A model generated the notes under the pieces. That model saw nothing but the letters and a program-made list of their open reading frames with translations. It ran no database searches and was not told the DNA's origin. From Leucobacter tardus (GTDB lineage Bacteria > Actinomycetota > Actinomycetes > Actinomycetales > Microbacteriaceae): a stretch of DNA of 64,000 bases. The DNA lies in the NCBI RefSeq assembly GCF_017583045.1, contig NZ_JAGFBF010000001.1:310001-374000 (forward strand), given 5' to 3'. The translations under genes were made by a program, and so were the position numbers. Each line of letters opens with the position of its first letter. Positions within the stretch are counted from its first letter, which is position 1. This document shows positions 1 to 8,281 of this stretch, one piece after another.

Positions 1-219
1 CGGCTGGCGCTTGCCTCACTTGCAGCTGCGCTGATGGCCGGCGCGTGGATGTTCTCGTGGTGGGCGGACGAGAAAACAGAGCGAGCGCTCCGCAAACTGC
101 GACTCCCCTTCCCACGCCTCTGGATCGGGATCGCGTTGGGAGCGACGGAGTTCTGGAGCGAAACACAGAGACGAGCGCAGCGCACCGTCGTCGGCCGCGG
201 GAACGAGCGTGACGGATAG
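1..219 (+). CDS. C-terminal end of an unidentified membrane protein (partial)
   Basis: The frame is open from the first base of the window and ends at a TAG at 217-219, so only about 72 C-terminal residues are visible. The piece starts with an Ala/Leu-rich hydrophobic segment followed by WMFSWW, then a basic stretch with several Arg and Lys, a second short hydrophobic patch (WIGIALGATEFW), and a basic tail. This is consistent with the last membrane helix and cytoplasmic tail of an integral membrane protein. I do not recognise the family. The true start lies outside the window. Confidence 0.45.
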   Translation, partial: RLALASLAAALMAGAWMFSWWADEKTERALRKLRLPFPRLWIGIALGATEFWSETQRRAQRTVVGRGNERDG

Positions 220-310
220 CGAGCTCCCCACTCGCTAAGCTGGAAAGCGAACGCGCGAATCTCGCGGCTCGGATCGAGCCTTCCGCGCATCATCACTGAG
301 GACCTTCCTG

Positions 311-709
311 ATGAACGCTCCCTCCGTCACCCTGCACCGCCTTCCGGGCGAGTACGTCGTCGCGCGGTTCCCTCCGTCGGCTGACGTGCGATCCGTGCTG
401 GAAGATCAGATCACCGCGGGGGCGTTCGCCTCGGTCACGCGCACCCCGCACGAGATCTCGGTCGTCTGCCCATCAGACTCCGCGCCAAGCGATGCGCGGA
501 TCGACGGGCCATGGGTCGCGCTCATCGTCGGCGGTCCGATCGCATTCGAAACCACCGGCATCGTGTCATCGCTGGTCTCACCGCTGTCGGCGGTCGGCTG
601 CCCCGTCTTCGTGGTGTCGACGTTCGACGGGGACGTGCTCATGTTCCCGGTGGGGCACGCCACGCGCGCGGAAGCCGCCCTTTCCGACGCCGGACATGTG
701 CTGTCCTGA
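311..709 (+). CDS. ACT-domain (CASTOR/ACT_7-like) small-molecule-binding protein
   Basis: A 132-aa soluble protein. The N-terminal half (LHRLPGEYVVARFPP, FASVTRTPHEISVVCP) and the C-terminal half (GPIAFETTGIVSSLVSPL, VFVVSTFDGDVLMFPV) match the pattern of the stand-alone double ACT-like proteins common in actinobacteria, usually annotated as ACT domain-containing protein. ACT folds bind amino acids or similar ligands; no ligand can be named here and no catalytic motif is present. The start ATG lies about ten bases after a weak purine-rich site. It is monocistronic: the 91-bp gap upstream and the opposite-strand ORFs downstream leave it alone. Confidence 0.8.
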   Translation: MNAPSVTLHRLPGEYVVARFPPSADVRSVLEDQITAGAFASVTRTPHEISVVCPSDSAPSDARIDGPWVALIVGGPIAFETTGIVSSLVSPLSAVGCPVFVVSTFDGDVLMFPVGHATRAEAALSDAGHVLS

Positions 710-803
710 CGCTCGCAGTGTCCTGATGCCCGTCCACTACGCGTATTCCTTTCGCCATTGCGCGCATACGCGACATCGCCGCAAGTGGAGCAGGAACGGC
801 GCC

Positions 804-1025
804 TTACGTCCGGCGGAGCCGAAAGGCTCGGCCGTCGAGAAATTCGCCGGTGATCGTGAATCCACGATCTCGGAACCAGTGCCCGAGCACGCGCTTCTCG
901 GCGCTCTCGACCGTCCCCTCCGGGCCCACGCGATCGGGGTCTTCGAGGTCGTGCACGGTGATGTGCCAATCCGAAGGGTCGTACCCCGGGCCGGCTCGAG
1001 CGAGATAGGCGACGTATTCATGCAT
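804..1025 (-). CDS. Hypothetical 73-aa protein (doubtful, possibly a gene remnant)
   Basis: A small soluble peptide rich in charged residues (YVAYLARAGPGYDPSDWHITVHDLED near the N-terminus, WFRDRGFTITGEFL near the C-terminus). The composition looks protein-like rather than random. The same reading frame stays open upstream back to 1,109 with sensible residues (TWCKGEAKSAQAAYRRG) but has no ATG, GTG or TTG codon there, and the chosen ATG has no clear ribosome-binding site. It lies in the same frame as the next small ORF and the MerR gene, separated from them only by stop codons. It may be the broken C-terminal part of a longer gene. Family not recognised. Confidence 0.3.
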   Translation of the reverse strand: MHEYVAYLARAGPGYDPSDWHITVHDLEDPDRVGPEGTVESAEKRVLGHWFRDRGFTITGEFLDGRAFRLRRT

Positions 1026-1109
1026 ACCCCGACGGTAAGCAGCCTGCGCGCTCTTGGCTTCCCCCTTGCACCATGTCCGGAGGAGTGAGAGGCTGCGAAC
1101 GGTCCCTCG

Positions 1110-1301
1110 CTACAGACAGGTGCCCGTGTAGGAGTCGCTGAGTGCGCTCCCCGCCTCCGCGGCGGCGCCGGAGGATCCGTCGGCGATGAGCTCTGCTGGG
1201 GCGTCGCCCGCCTGCTCGGCCTCGCTGATAGCTGATAGGTGCGCATACCAGGCGTCCCACTGCTCAGAGACGTCTGTAGGAACCTCCTCGATGCCGTCCA
1301 T
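1110..1301 (-). CDS. Hypothetical 63-aa protein (doubtful, possibly a gene remnant)
   Basis: A short acidic peptide with an Ala/Glu-rich middle (AISEAEQAGDAPAELIADG) ending in TGTCL and a TAG. The frame stays open upstream to the MerR stop at 1,374-1,376, with plausible coding sequence (NDAPYIAWGSGPGEADSR) but no start codon, so the ATG used here is only the first available one. It sits directly in frame between the MerR stop and the 73-aa ORF. It could be a decayed gene; function unknown. Confidence 0.3.
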   Translation of the reverse strand: MDGIEEVPTDVSEQWDAWYAHLSAISEAEQAGDAPAELIADGSSGAAAEAGSALSDSYTGTCL

Positions 1302-1373
1302 CGCGGCGAGACGGCTGTCGGCCTCGCCCGGCCCGCTCCCCCATGCGATGTACGGCGCATCGTTCCAGGCTAC

Positions 1374-1781
1374 TCACTCGCTCTCGTCCGGTCGAACGGA
1401 CTGGTGCGGGCGTCGATCCTCCAGCAACGCCAGGAACTCGTCAGCCATCGCCAGATGCTGCTCGAGCTTCTCCCGCCGGCTCTCCGCCCCGTCACGGATC
1501 TCGCGCATGCGGTGCTGCAATGATGCGTCATGGGGGGATGCCGCGAGCGCGTCGACCACGCTCAGCAGTTCGCCCATCTCGTCCAGGGAATACCCGAGCG
1601 GCTTCATTCGACGGATCAGGAGCAACCGTTCCACGTCGTGGTCCGTATACAGCCGGAACCCGCCGTCGGTGCGCCCCGAGGGAGTGACCAGACCCACCTC
1701 GTCGTAGTGCCGCAGGGTACGGAACGACAACTCCGTTCGTTCTGCGACTGCGCCGATCCGCATCATGCCGCTTTCAGACAC
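1374..1781 (-). CDS. MerR-family transcriptional regulator
   Basis: A 135-aa protein with the N-terminal MerR winged HTH (RIGAVAERTELSFRTLRHYD, then VGLVTPSGRTDGGFRLY) and a C-terminal coiled helix (RDGAESRREKLEQHLAMADEFLALLEDRR) that would form the dimer. The effector-binding tail is short, with no metal-binding cysteine cluster, so the inducer cannot be guessed. I chose the GTG at 1,781 because a strong AAAAGGGGG ribosome-binding site lies 6 nt upstream; an ATG at 1,814 would add 11 residues without such a site. The gene is divergent from the SulP transporter at 1,942, its most likely target. Confidence 0.85.
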   Translation of the reverse strand: MSESGMMRIGAVAERTELSFRTLRHYDEVGLVTPSGRTDGGFRLYTDHDVERLLLIRRMKPLGYSLDEMGELLSVVDALAASPHDASLQHRMREIRDGAESRREKLEQHLAMADEFLALLEDRRPHQSVRPDESE

Positions 1782-1941
1782 ACTGTCCCCCTTTTCACTT
1801 CCCGCAAACCTCACGTTACGTTAGAGTCGACGTATGCGGCGAGAATGCTGCTCCTATCTTCTCGCGTCGGCCTGACCGACCACGGTGCTCCGTGCACCGC
1901 TCACCTCACGCTCCGGTTTCGGGGCCCGACTTCGGAGACAT

Positions 1942-3465
1942 ATGTCACCACTTACCCCCGTGCGCGCACAGACGTCGCGCACTCGCATCGAGCCCACTGT
2001 CGGACAAGCATTCCGCAACCCACGCCTCCTCACGCGAGAGGTGCTCGCCGGCCTCGTCGTGGCACTCGCCTTGATCCCCGAAGCCATCGCCTTCTCGATC
2101 ATCGCAGGAGTCGACCCGAGGGTCGGTCTCTTCTCCTCGTTCGTCATGGCGGTCGCCATCGCGTTCCTCGGCGGTCGACCGGCCATGATCACTGCCGCGA
2201 CGGGAGCCATCGCGCTCGTCATCGCTCCCGTCGCGCGTGACCACGGCATCGACTACTTCATCGCGACCGTCCTCCTCGGCGGACTGATCCAGGTCGGGCT
2301 CGCCGTGCTCGGGGTCGCGAAGCTCATGCGCTTCATTCCGCGGTCCGTCATGGTCGGCTTCGTCAACGCCCTCGCGATCCTCATCTTCACCTCGCAGTTC
2401 CCGCAGCTCATCGGCGTACCCTGGCTCGTCTACCCGCTCGTAGCGGTCGGACTCGTGGTGGTGGTGGTGCTCCCGCGCATCACCACGGTCGTGCCCGCAC
2501 CACTGGTAGCGATCGTCCTCCTCACCACGGCCGTGGTTGCGTTCGGGCTCACCGTGCCGAACGTCGGGGACCAGGGCGAACTTCCGCGAAGCCTGCCCGC
2601 GCTCTTCGTGCCGAACGTCCCCCTCACGCTCGAGACGCTGCAGATCATCGCACCCTACGCACTGGCGATGGCGGTAGTCGGACTCCTCGAGTCGCTCATG
2701 ACCGCCAAGCTCGTCGACGACATCACCGACACGCACTCCGGAAAGACGCGAGAAGCCTTCGGACAGGGCGTCGCGAATCTCCTTTCCGGGATGTTCGGCG
2801 GCATGGGCGGGTGCGCGATGATCGGGCAGACCATGATCAACGTGAAGGCGTCGGGTGCCCGTACCCGCATCTCCACGTTCCTCGCCGGCGTCTTCCTGCT
2901 CGTCCTGATTCTCGCGCTCGGAGACGTCGTCGCCATCATTCCGATGGCCGCGCTCGTGGCGGTCATGATCGTCGTATCGGTGGCGACGTTCGACTGGCAC
3001 AGCATTCGTCTCGACACACTGAAGCGGATGCCGCGGAGCGAGACCGCGGTCATGCTGATCACCGTGGTGGCGACCGTATGGACGCACAACCTCGCCATCG
3101 GCGTGATCCTCGGCGTGCTGGCCGCGATGATCATGTTCGCCCGCCGCGTCGCCCACTTCGCGAGTGTGACGCGTACGTTGGACGAGCGCGATGGCTCTTC
3201 GATCGCCCGGTACACCGTCAACGGCGAGCTGTTCTTCGCATCGAGCAATGACCTCACGACGCAGTTCGCGTACGCCGACGATCCCGCGCGCGTCGTGATC
3301 GACATGAGCGGTTCTCACGTGTGGGACGCGTCGACGGTCGCGGCTCTTGACGCCATCACGACGAAGTACGCACGCCTCGACAAGTCGGTGACCATCGAGG
3401 GCTTGAACGATGACGCGGCCGCGCTGCACCATCGTCTTTCGGGCAACCTCGGGAGCGACCACTGA
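1942..3465 (+). CDS. SulP-family inorganic anion transporter with C-terminal STAS domain
   Basis: A 507-aa membrane transporter. The SulP signature region is clear ([20 protein letters not shown] near residue 35; later [17 protein letters not shown] and [20 protein letters not shown]). About ten to twelve hydrophobic segments precede a hydrophilic STAS domain over roughly the last 110 residues ([36 protein letters not shown]). SulP proteins move sulfate, bicarbonate or other anions; substrate cannot be assigned from sequence alone. ATG 1,942 is preferred over an in-frame ATG at 1,885 because GGAG lies just upstream. Divergent from the MerR gene, which may regulate it. Confidence 0.92.
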   Translation: MSPLTPVRAQTSRTRIEPTVGQAFRNPRLLTREVLAGLVVALALIPEAIAFSIIAGVDPRVGLFSSFVMAVAIAFLGGRPAMITAATGAIALVIAPVARDHGIDYFIATVLLGGLIQVGLAVLGVAKLMRFIPRSVMVGFVNALAILIFTSQFPQLIGVPWLVYPLVAVGLVVVVVLPRITTVVPAPLVAIVLLTTAVVAFGLTVPNVGDQGELPRSLPALFVPNVPLTLETLQIIAPYALAMAVVGLLESLMTAKLVDDITDTHSGKTREAFGQGVANLLSGMFGGMGGCAMIGQTMINVKASGARTRISTFLAGVFLLVLILALGDVVAIIPMAALVAVMIVVSVATFDWHSIRLDTLKRMPRSETAVMLITVVATVWTHNLAIGVILGVLAAMIMFARRVAHFASVTRTLDERDGSSIARYTVNGELFFASSNDLTTQFAYADDPARVVIDMSGSHVWDASTVAALDAITTKYARLDKSVTIEGLNDDAAALHHRLSGNLGSDH

Positions 3466-3511
3466 TCACGTCTGCAGCTTCAGGCTCCCCGCACTGGCGC
3501 AGTCCCGCGGG

Positions 3512-3745
3512 TCAGTGGTCAGCGCCGGTTTCGTCGGAAGCGCCCTCGTCGACCTGATCATTCGGCGTCTCGGCTTCGTCCGGACGCAATCGTTCTTCTG
3601 CGCGCCGCCGACGGACGCGGCCGTGGATCGCGGCGAAGTCGTCACCCCGCTTGCTGCCGATCCGCTCTTCGACCCGGCCCGCCGATCGTTCAATGCGTCC
3701 GAGCAACTCCTCGGCCTTCGACGGCCCCTCGCTGTGCGACCCCAT
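3512..3745 (-). CDS. Small charged hypothetical protein (77 aa)
   Basis: An intensely charged, almost fully hydrophilic peptide with alternating acidic and basic runs (KAEELLGRIERSAGRVEERIG, then RVRRRRAEERLRPDEAE) and an acidic tail. The first half could form an amphipathic helix; the rest is probably disordered. A GGGGAG ribosome-binding site lies 5 nt before the ATG, which supports real translation. It sits between the SulP gene and the esterase operon, reading toward the SulP stop. No family recognised. Confidence 0.5.
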   Translation of the reverse strand: MGSHSEGPSKAEELLGRIERSAGRVEERIGSKRGDDFAAIHGRVRRRRAEERLRPDEAETPNDQVDEGASDETGADH

Positions 3746-3830
3746 TACGCGTCTCCCCTGTCCAGTGCTCAGGGAATATGGTGCGGGAACCGAAGAAAGT
3801 GCTCAAGGCCCTTGCGGTCGTGGCAGGTGT

Positions 3831-5300
3831 TCAGTCAGGCGACGCCACCAGCAGCCGTTCCGCCGCGTACCCGTTCGCGATCGTCTCGCTGACGTCGCCC
3901 CACCGTCGCGTCGCACCGTCCTCGCGGTACGGCGCCCATCCCGGGTCTCCGCCAGTGATGAACGACGTCCACGCCGCGTGCATCTCTGCGGCGAGCGCCT
4001 GCGGTGCCGTGCCCGTGACACGATCCGCCTCCGGTGTGCCCACGACGTTCCAGGCAAACGGAATGTCGAGGCAGTGGAACGCGCGTCCCGGATCGATCGC
4101 CCCGCGACTCCCCCAGGTGAAGTCGTACACCCAGGTACGGTCGCGGTCCTCGGCGACGCGGGGGACGGTGGAGCGGATGAACACGTCGCTGAGCAGCTGG
4201 CCGAGCGAATCGCTCTCGGGCAGCGCATCGTGCGCGGCGAGGTACGCGTCGGCGATCCCCGATGCGCCCATGCCCTCCAGCACCTGACGGGTCAGAGCGG
4301 ATGCCCCGGGGATTCCCGCGGCCATGCCGGTGAACTCCTGACCGACGGCGCCGATCATCAGCGGGATCGCCGCTCCCGGCCCACTGCGGGCGCCATCGGG
4401 AGCCTGCGCGGTCACCCATTCGCCGTCGAGCACGGGAGTGAACGGCAGCGAGGCGAGCACGGCGGGCACGAGCATCGCCGGCGCGGGCAGCCGACTCATC
4501 TGGACCTCGGAAGTGCCGAAGACGTTCGGCATCGTCCACGGGACATCCGCAAGAGTCTCGCGGGACAGACGCGACAGGGCTGCAGCCGTCGGCTCGACAC
4601 CCAGCCGTTCAGCGGCAACCGCGGTCGCTCGCGCTGCCTCCTCGGGCGAGGCGATCTTCGCGACCGGAGACATCGCGATAGCGCCGTGCACGAGTGCGCC
4701 GATGCGTGGGGTGCCGAGCAGCGTGAGCACGGCACCCCCTCCGGCCGACTGGCCGGCGATCGTGACGCGGGAGGGGTCGCCTCCGAAGTCGCCGATATTC
4801 TGCTGCACCCACTCGAGAGCGGCGATCCAGTCGCGCACCGCGCGGTTCTGCGGGGCGTCCGGCAGCGTGCCGAAGCCGGCGATGCCGAGTCGCGAACCGA
4901 CGGTGACGACGACGATGCCGTCGCGCGCGAACGATCGTCCGTCGTACCAGGGGCTCACCGGGGATCCGGCGATGAACGCACCGCCGTGGAACCAGACGAG
5001 GACCGGGAGCCGTGCCTCCCGTGCCGCTGCGGGGGACCAGATGTTCACCGTGAGAATGTCGTCACCGTCGACGGACGGGTCGGGGATGGTGCCGGCGGCG
5101 AATGCGCGATGCTGCGCCGTCGGGCCCGGTACCGTCGCGTCGCGCATCCCGTTCCACGGGACGGGCGGCACCGGGGCGGCGAATGTCAGATCACCGATGG
5201 GCGGCGCAGCGTACGGGACGCCGTAGAAGACGACCGCGTCGCCGAGATCCTTACCCTGTACCCGGCCCGCAGCCGTGACCGCCGTGACGTTCGCTCCCAT
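3831..5300 (-). CDS. Type-B carboxylesterase/lipase family protein
   Basis: A 489-aa alpha/beta hydrolase of the carboxylesterase type-B family. It begins with the family block GRVQGKDLGDAVVFYGVPYAAPP. It has the oxyanion-hole motif WFHGGAF, the nucleophile elbow VTIAGQSAGGGAV (Ser near residue 185), and a late FHCLDIPFAWN segment that should hold the catalytic His. There is no signal peptide, so the enzyme is cytoplasmic and hydrolyses esters (or carbamates) of small molecules. It is the last gene of the minus-strand operon, 46 nt after the M20 gene, suggesting it acts on a compound imported and processed by the same operon. Substrate unknown. Confidence 0.9.
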   Translation of the reverse strand: MGANVTAVTAAGRVQGKDLGDAVVFYGVPYAAPPIGDLTFAAPVPPVPWNGMRDATVPGPTAQHRAFAAGTIPDPSVDGDDILTVNIWSPAAAREARLPVLVWFHGGAFIAGSPVSPWYDGRSFARDGIVVVTVGSRLGIAGFGTLPDAPQNRAVRDWIAALEWVQQNIGDFGGDPSRVTIAGQSAGGGAVLTLLGTPRIGALVHGAIAMSPVAKIASPEEAARATAVAAERLGVEPTAAALSRLSRETLADVPWTMPNVFGTSEVQMSRLPAPAMLVPAVLASLPFTPVLDGEWVTAQAPDGARSGPGAAIPLMIGAVGQEFTGMAAGIPGASALTRQVLEGMGASGIADAYLAAHDALPESDSLGQLLSDVFIRSTVPRVAEDRDRTWVYDFTWGSRGAIDPGRAFHCLDIPFAWNVVGTPEADRVTGTAPQALAAEMHAAWTSFITGGDPGWAPYREDGATRRWGDVSETIANGYAAERLLVASPD

Positions 5301-5346
5301 GGCATGAGCCTAGTGCGGTGGGGACGCCGGGGTCACGCCCTCGCGC

Positions 5347-6492
5347 CTACCGTTGGCCGAGGCGGTGCAGGAGCGCGGCGGCCAGCGCTGTGCGCTCGAC
5401 CATGCCGTCGATGCTGACCCACTCCGTGCGTGCGTGCGCTCCATCGCCGACGGCCCCGAGGCCGTCGAGCACCGGTATGCCGAGCGCGGCGGCGAAGTTG
5501 CCGTCGCTCGCTCCGCCGACCGAGATCTCCGTGAGCGAAAAACCGAGCTCGTCGGCGGCGTTCGACGCCTCGGTGAAGAGGGCGGCCGTGGAGTCGGATC
5601 TGGGCATGATCGGACGGTTCCATCCCCCGGAGACCGTGAGTGTCGCGTCGGGGTGCTCCGCGCGCAGACCCCCGAGCACCGCATCGATCCGCTCGCGCTC
5701 GGACTCGGACTCGACGCGCACATCGATCTGGGCCTCGGCGTGCCCGGCGGTCACGTTCATGCGCGATCCACCGGACAGGATCCCGACGTTCACACTGGTC
5801 CCGGCTGCACGGTCCGCTGCACCGTGCAGCTGCAGAACGGCGCGCGCAATCTCGTCGATGGCGCTGATGCCGCGGTCGGGATCGAGGCCGGCGTGCGCCT
5901 CTCGACCGGTGGTCGTCACGGAGAACAGTCCGACGCCCTTCCGGGCGGTCTTCACCGCACCGTCGGCGCTCGCCTCGAACACCAGCACGGCGTCGAGACC
6001 GCGCACGGCGTCCTCGATCACCGGGCGCGAAGCCGGCGATCCCACCTCTTCGTCACCGTTCAGCACGATCGTGAGCGCGGGAACCCGCATCCCATGCTCC
6101 CGCGCGATCCGCACCGCGTGCACGAACTGCACCAACCCCGCTTTCATGTCGAACGCTCCCGGACCGGTGAAACGGTCGCCGTCGATGCTGACGGGCCACT
6201 CGTGCAGGGTGCCGAGCGGCCACACGGTGTCGTAGTGGCAGAGCACACCGATGGTCCCCGTGCCGTCGTTCGACGCCGCGTAGCGGAGCACCGCAGTATC
6301 GCCGTACGGCGCTCCCGCAGTCACGTCGACACCGTCAGGTTCACCGAGGTGCGTGGTCACGTACGCGCGAGCCCAGGCGAGGCCGCGGGTCAACGCCTCC
6401 GGATCGTCCGAGGGCGTCTCCAGTTCGACGTACGCGGTGAGGTCTTCAGTCAGTCGTGCGCGCGAGGCGCGTGCAGCGGCGAGCGCGTCCAT
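5347..6492 (-). CDS. M20-family metallopeptidase (carboxypeptidase G2-like)
   Basis: A 381-aa di-metal amidohydrolase. Visible M20 features in order: LCHYDTVWPLGT (first metal ligands), GPGAFDMKAGL (bridging Asp region), LNGDEEVGS (catalytic and metal Glu), a lid/dimerisation domain starting at GREAHAGLDPDRGI, and a late GDGAHARTEWV His motif. The family cleaves C-terminal glutamate or other amino acids, or N-acyl amino acids. Its ATG overlaps the stop of the upstream reductase by one base (TGATG), so the two are translationally coupled. It probably opens an amide in the operon's substrate; the exact substrate is not inferable. Confidence 0.9.
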   Translation of the reverse strand: MDALAAARASRARLTEDLTAYVELETPSDDPEALTRGLAWARAYVTTHLGEPDGVDVTAGAPYGDTAVLRYAASNDGTGTIGVLCHYDTVWPLGTLHEWPVSIDGDRFTGPGAFDMKAGLVQFVHAVRIAREHGMRVPALTIVLNGDEEVGSPASRPVIEDAVRGLDAVLVFEASADGAVKTARKGVGLFSVTTTGREAHAGLDPDRGISAIDEIARAVLQLHGAADRAAGTSVNVGILSGGSRMNVTAGHAEAQIDVRVESESERERIDAVLGGLRAEHPDATLTVSGGWNRPIMPRSDSTAALFTEASNAADELGFSLTEISVGGASDGNFAAALGIPVLDGLGAVGDGAHARTEWVSIDGMVERTALAAALLHRLGQR

Positions 6493-7496
6493 CAGGCGGC
6501 CACCTTTCCGTCGAGTTCGTGCAGCAGTGATTCGTCCATCGCGATCTGATGTGTTTCGAGGCGCTCGATCTGAGTCACGAGCCAGCGCAGGGTCGGCGTC
6601 GCGATCTCATGCCGCTCGGCTGCGGCGAAGACCGCCGCGTACTGTGCCGGCACCTCCGTCTTGCGCCCGCGCACGGCGATGTCCCGCCAGATCCCCGAAC
6701 GCTTCTTCGCCTGCGTGGCGAGCCAGGCGACCAGCGCGTCCGTCGCGCGGTTCGCGTCGGCATCGGTTCCGAGATAGTCGTGCGGTGTGAAGGCGTCGAA
6801 CGCCTCGAGTGCGATCTGCTCGGCGCGTGCGACCTGCAGCACTTCGCGCGTCAGCGCGTGCATCCCGATGCGGTGCCGGTCGATGAGGTCACCCATGTCG
6901 TCGTCGACGAGCGCGCTGGCGACGAGCATCGCGCCGAATCCGAGCTTCGACCAGAGGAAGCCGGGGATGTTGCCCGAGATGATCGGCGTTCCCCACTCGC
7001 TGAGATCCTGAGCGAGACGACGCACCCGAGTGCTGTCACCACCCGCATACTCGCCGAGCGCGATGTCGCCGGCACCGCCGTCGCGCACCACTCCGGGTTC
7101 GATCACGTCGGCGAAGAGGTCGACGAACGCGGCGACCGTGCGGTCCGCACCGACGTGACGGGCGATGACCGGCTCGTTGAGTCCGTTCTGCAGCGAGGCC
7201 ACCCATCCATCGTCGGCGAGCCGCGGGGCGATCCAGGCGGCCACCGCATCGGTGGCCTGTGCCTTGACGGCGAGCAGCACGGCGTCGAGCTTCTCAGGCG
7301 CGTTCTCGGGTGTCATCACCGGGATGCGCGCCTCGATCACTCCGTCCGGCTGTTCGACGCGCAAGCCCCGCTCCGCGATCGCCCGAACATGCGTTTCGTC
7401 CGCATCCACGATCTGCACGTCCGCACCCGCGCGATGCAGATGCACTGCCAGGGTGCCTCCGATCGCTCCCGCGCCCACCACGGTGTACGTCGTCAT
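6492..7496 (-). CDS. Ketopantoate reductase-like (PanE/ApbA family) oxidoreductase
   Basis: A 334-aa NAD(P)H-dependent 2-oxoacid reductase. The N-terminus carries the Rossmann motif VVGAGAIGGTLAVHL; later blocks include LLAVKAQATDAV, LQNGLNEP and GFLWSKLGFG, the region that in PanE holds the catalytic Lys and substrate contacts. The start at 7,496 follows GAGGAG and overlaps the upstream SDR stop by 4 nt (ATGA). Although the family includes PanE, the operon context (esterase, M20, transporter) makes a catabolic 2-hydroxyacid or related step more likely than pantothenate synthesis. Confidence 0.87.
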   Translation of the reverse strand: MTTYTVVGAGAIGGTLAVHLHRAGADVQIVDADETHVRAIAERGLRVEQPDGVIEARIPVMTPENAPEKLDAVLLAVKAQATDAVAAWIAPRLADDGWVASLQNGLNEPVIARHVGADRTVAAFVDLFADVIEPGVVRDGGAGDIALGEYAGGDSTRVRRLAQDLSEWGTPIISGNIPGFLWSKLGFGAMLVASALVDDDMGDLIDRHRIGMHALTREVLQVARAEQIALEAFDAFTPHDYLGTDADANRATDALVAWLATQAKKRSGIWRDIAVRGRKTEVPAQYAAVFAAAERHEIATPTLRWLVTQIERLETHQIAMDESLLHELDGKVAA

Positions 7497-8281
7497 GATG
7501 TCTCCTCGCTCTGCGCCGACTCCCAGTGCTGCGGGAGTTTCCAGGACCCCGTCGACGATCCGCCATCGACGCGCAGCACTTCTCCGGTGATCCACTCCGC
7601 CGCATCGCTGGCGATCCAGACGACCGCCCGAGCGACGTCACTCGGACGCCCGCGGCGGCCCAACGGATTGTCGCCGACGGCCGACGCGTACTCCTCGGTC
7701 ACCGGGTTCACCTCCGAGTCGACGGTGATGAAACCGGGCGAGACGGCGTTCACCCGGATGCCGTGCGCGCCGAGCTCGAGTGCGGACGCGCGGGTCGCCA
7801 TCTCCAGCGCCGCTTTCGACGTGGAGTACGGTGCCGCGCCCGGCCTGGCGCGCTGCGCCGCACCCGATGTGATGTTGACCACGTTCGCCCGCCGGGATTC
7901 CGTGATGACGCGGCGTGCGAGCGCGACGGTCAACAGGAGGGGGGCGCGGGTGTTCAGGTCGAGCACGGTGTCCCACGTTTCGGGGGTGAGTTCGAGGAAC
8001 GGCGTCGCCGGATAGATGCCGGCGCTCGAGATCAGTACGTCGATCGGGCGGTGTTCCCAGGTCTCCGCGATCAACTCCTCGGCCGATTCGGCACGGCTCA
8101 GGTCCACAGAGGCGGTGCGCACCTCGGCTGCCCCCGCCTGCGCGAGAGCACGGGCGGTTTCGGTCAGCGGTTGGGCGCGGATGTCAGCGATGGTGATGCG
8201 TTCGCCGAGTCGCGCGAAGGCGAGTGCGATCTCTCTGCCGATGCCCGATCCGGCACCGGTGATCAGAATGTGCCGGCTCAA
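7493..8281 (-). CDS. SDR-family NAD(P)-dependent oxidoreductase
   Basis: A 262-aa classical short-chain dehydrogenase: cofactor motif LITGAGSGIGREIAL at the N-terminus, SSAGIYPATP, catalytic Ser in VVNITSGAAQ, the YSTSK Tyr/Lys pair, and the usual RVNAVSPGFI and VDGGSSTGSW end. I start it at a TTG (8,279-8,281) that overlaps the transporter stop as TTGA, a standard coupling arrangement; no in-frame ATG exists near the Rossmann motif. It probably oxidises an alcohol intermediate for the adjacent ketopantoate-reductase-like enzyme. Substrate unknown. Confidence 0.9.
   Translation of the reverse strand: MSRHILITGAGSGIGREIALAFARLGERITIADIRAQPLTETARALAQAGAAEVRTASVDLSRAESAEELIAETWEHRPIDVLISSAGIYPATPFLELTPETWDTVLDLNTRAPLLLTVALARRVITESRRANVVNITSGAAQRARPGAAPYSTSKAALEMATRASALELGAHGIRVNAVSPGFITVDSEVNPVTEEYASAVGDNPLGRRGRPSDVARAVVWIASDAAEWITGEVLRVDGGSSTGSWKLPQHWESAQSEETS

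Noticed and set aside
1945..3462. Long open frame antisense to the SulP transporter (over 500 codons)
   Set aside because: It is a Asp/Arg/His-rich low-complexity reading with no start context, a mirror of the high-GC third-position bias of the real plus-strand gene. The same holds for long antisense frames opposite pstP (about 13,845-15,074), the NUDIX/hydrolase region and pbpA.
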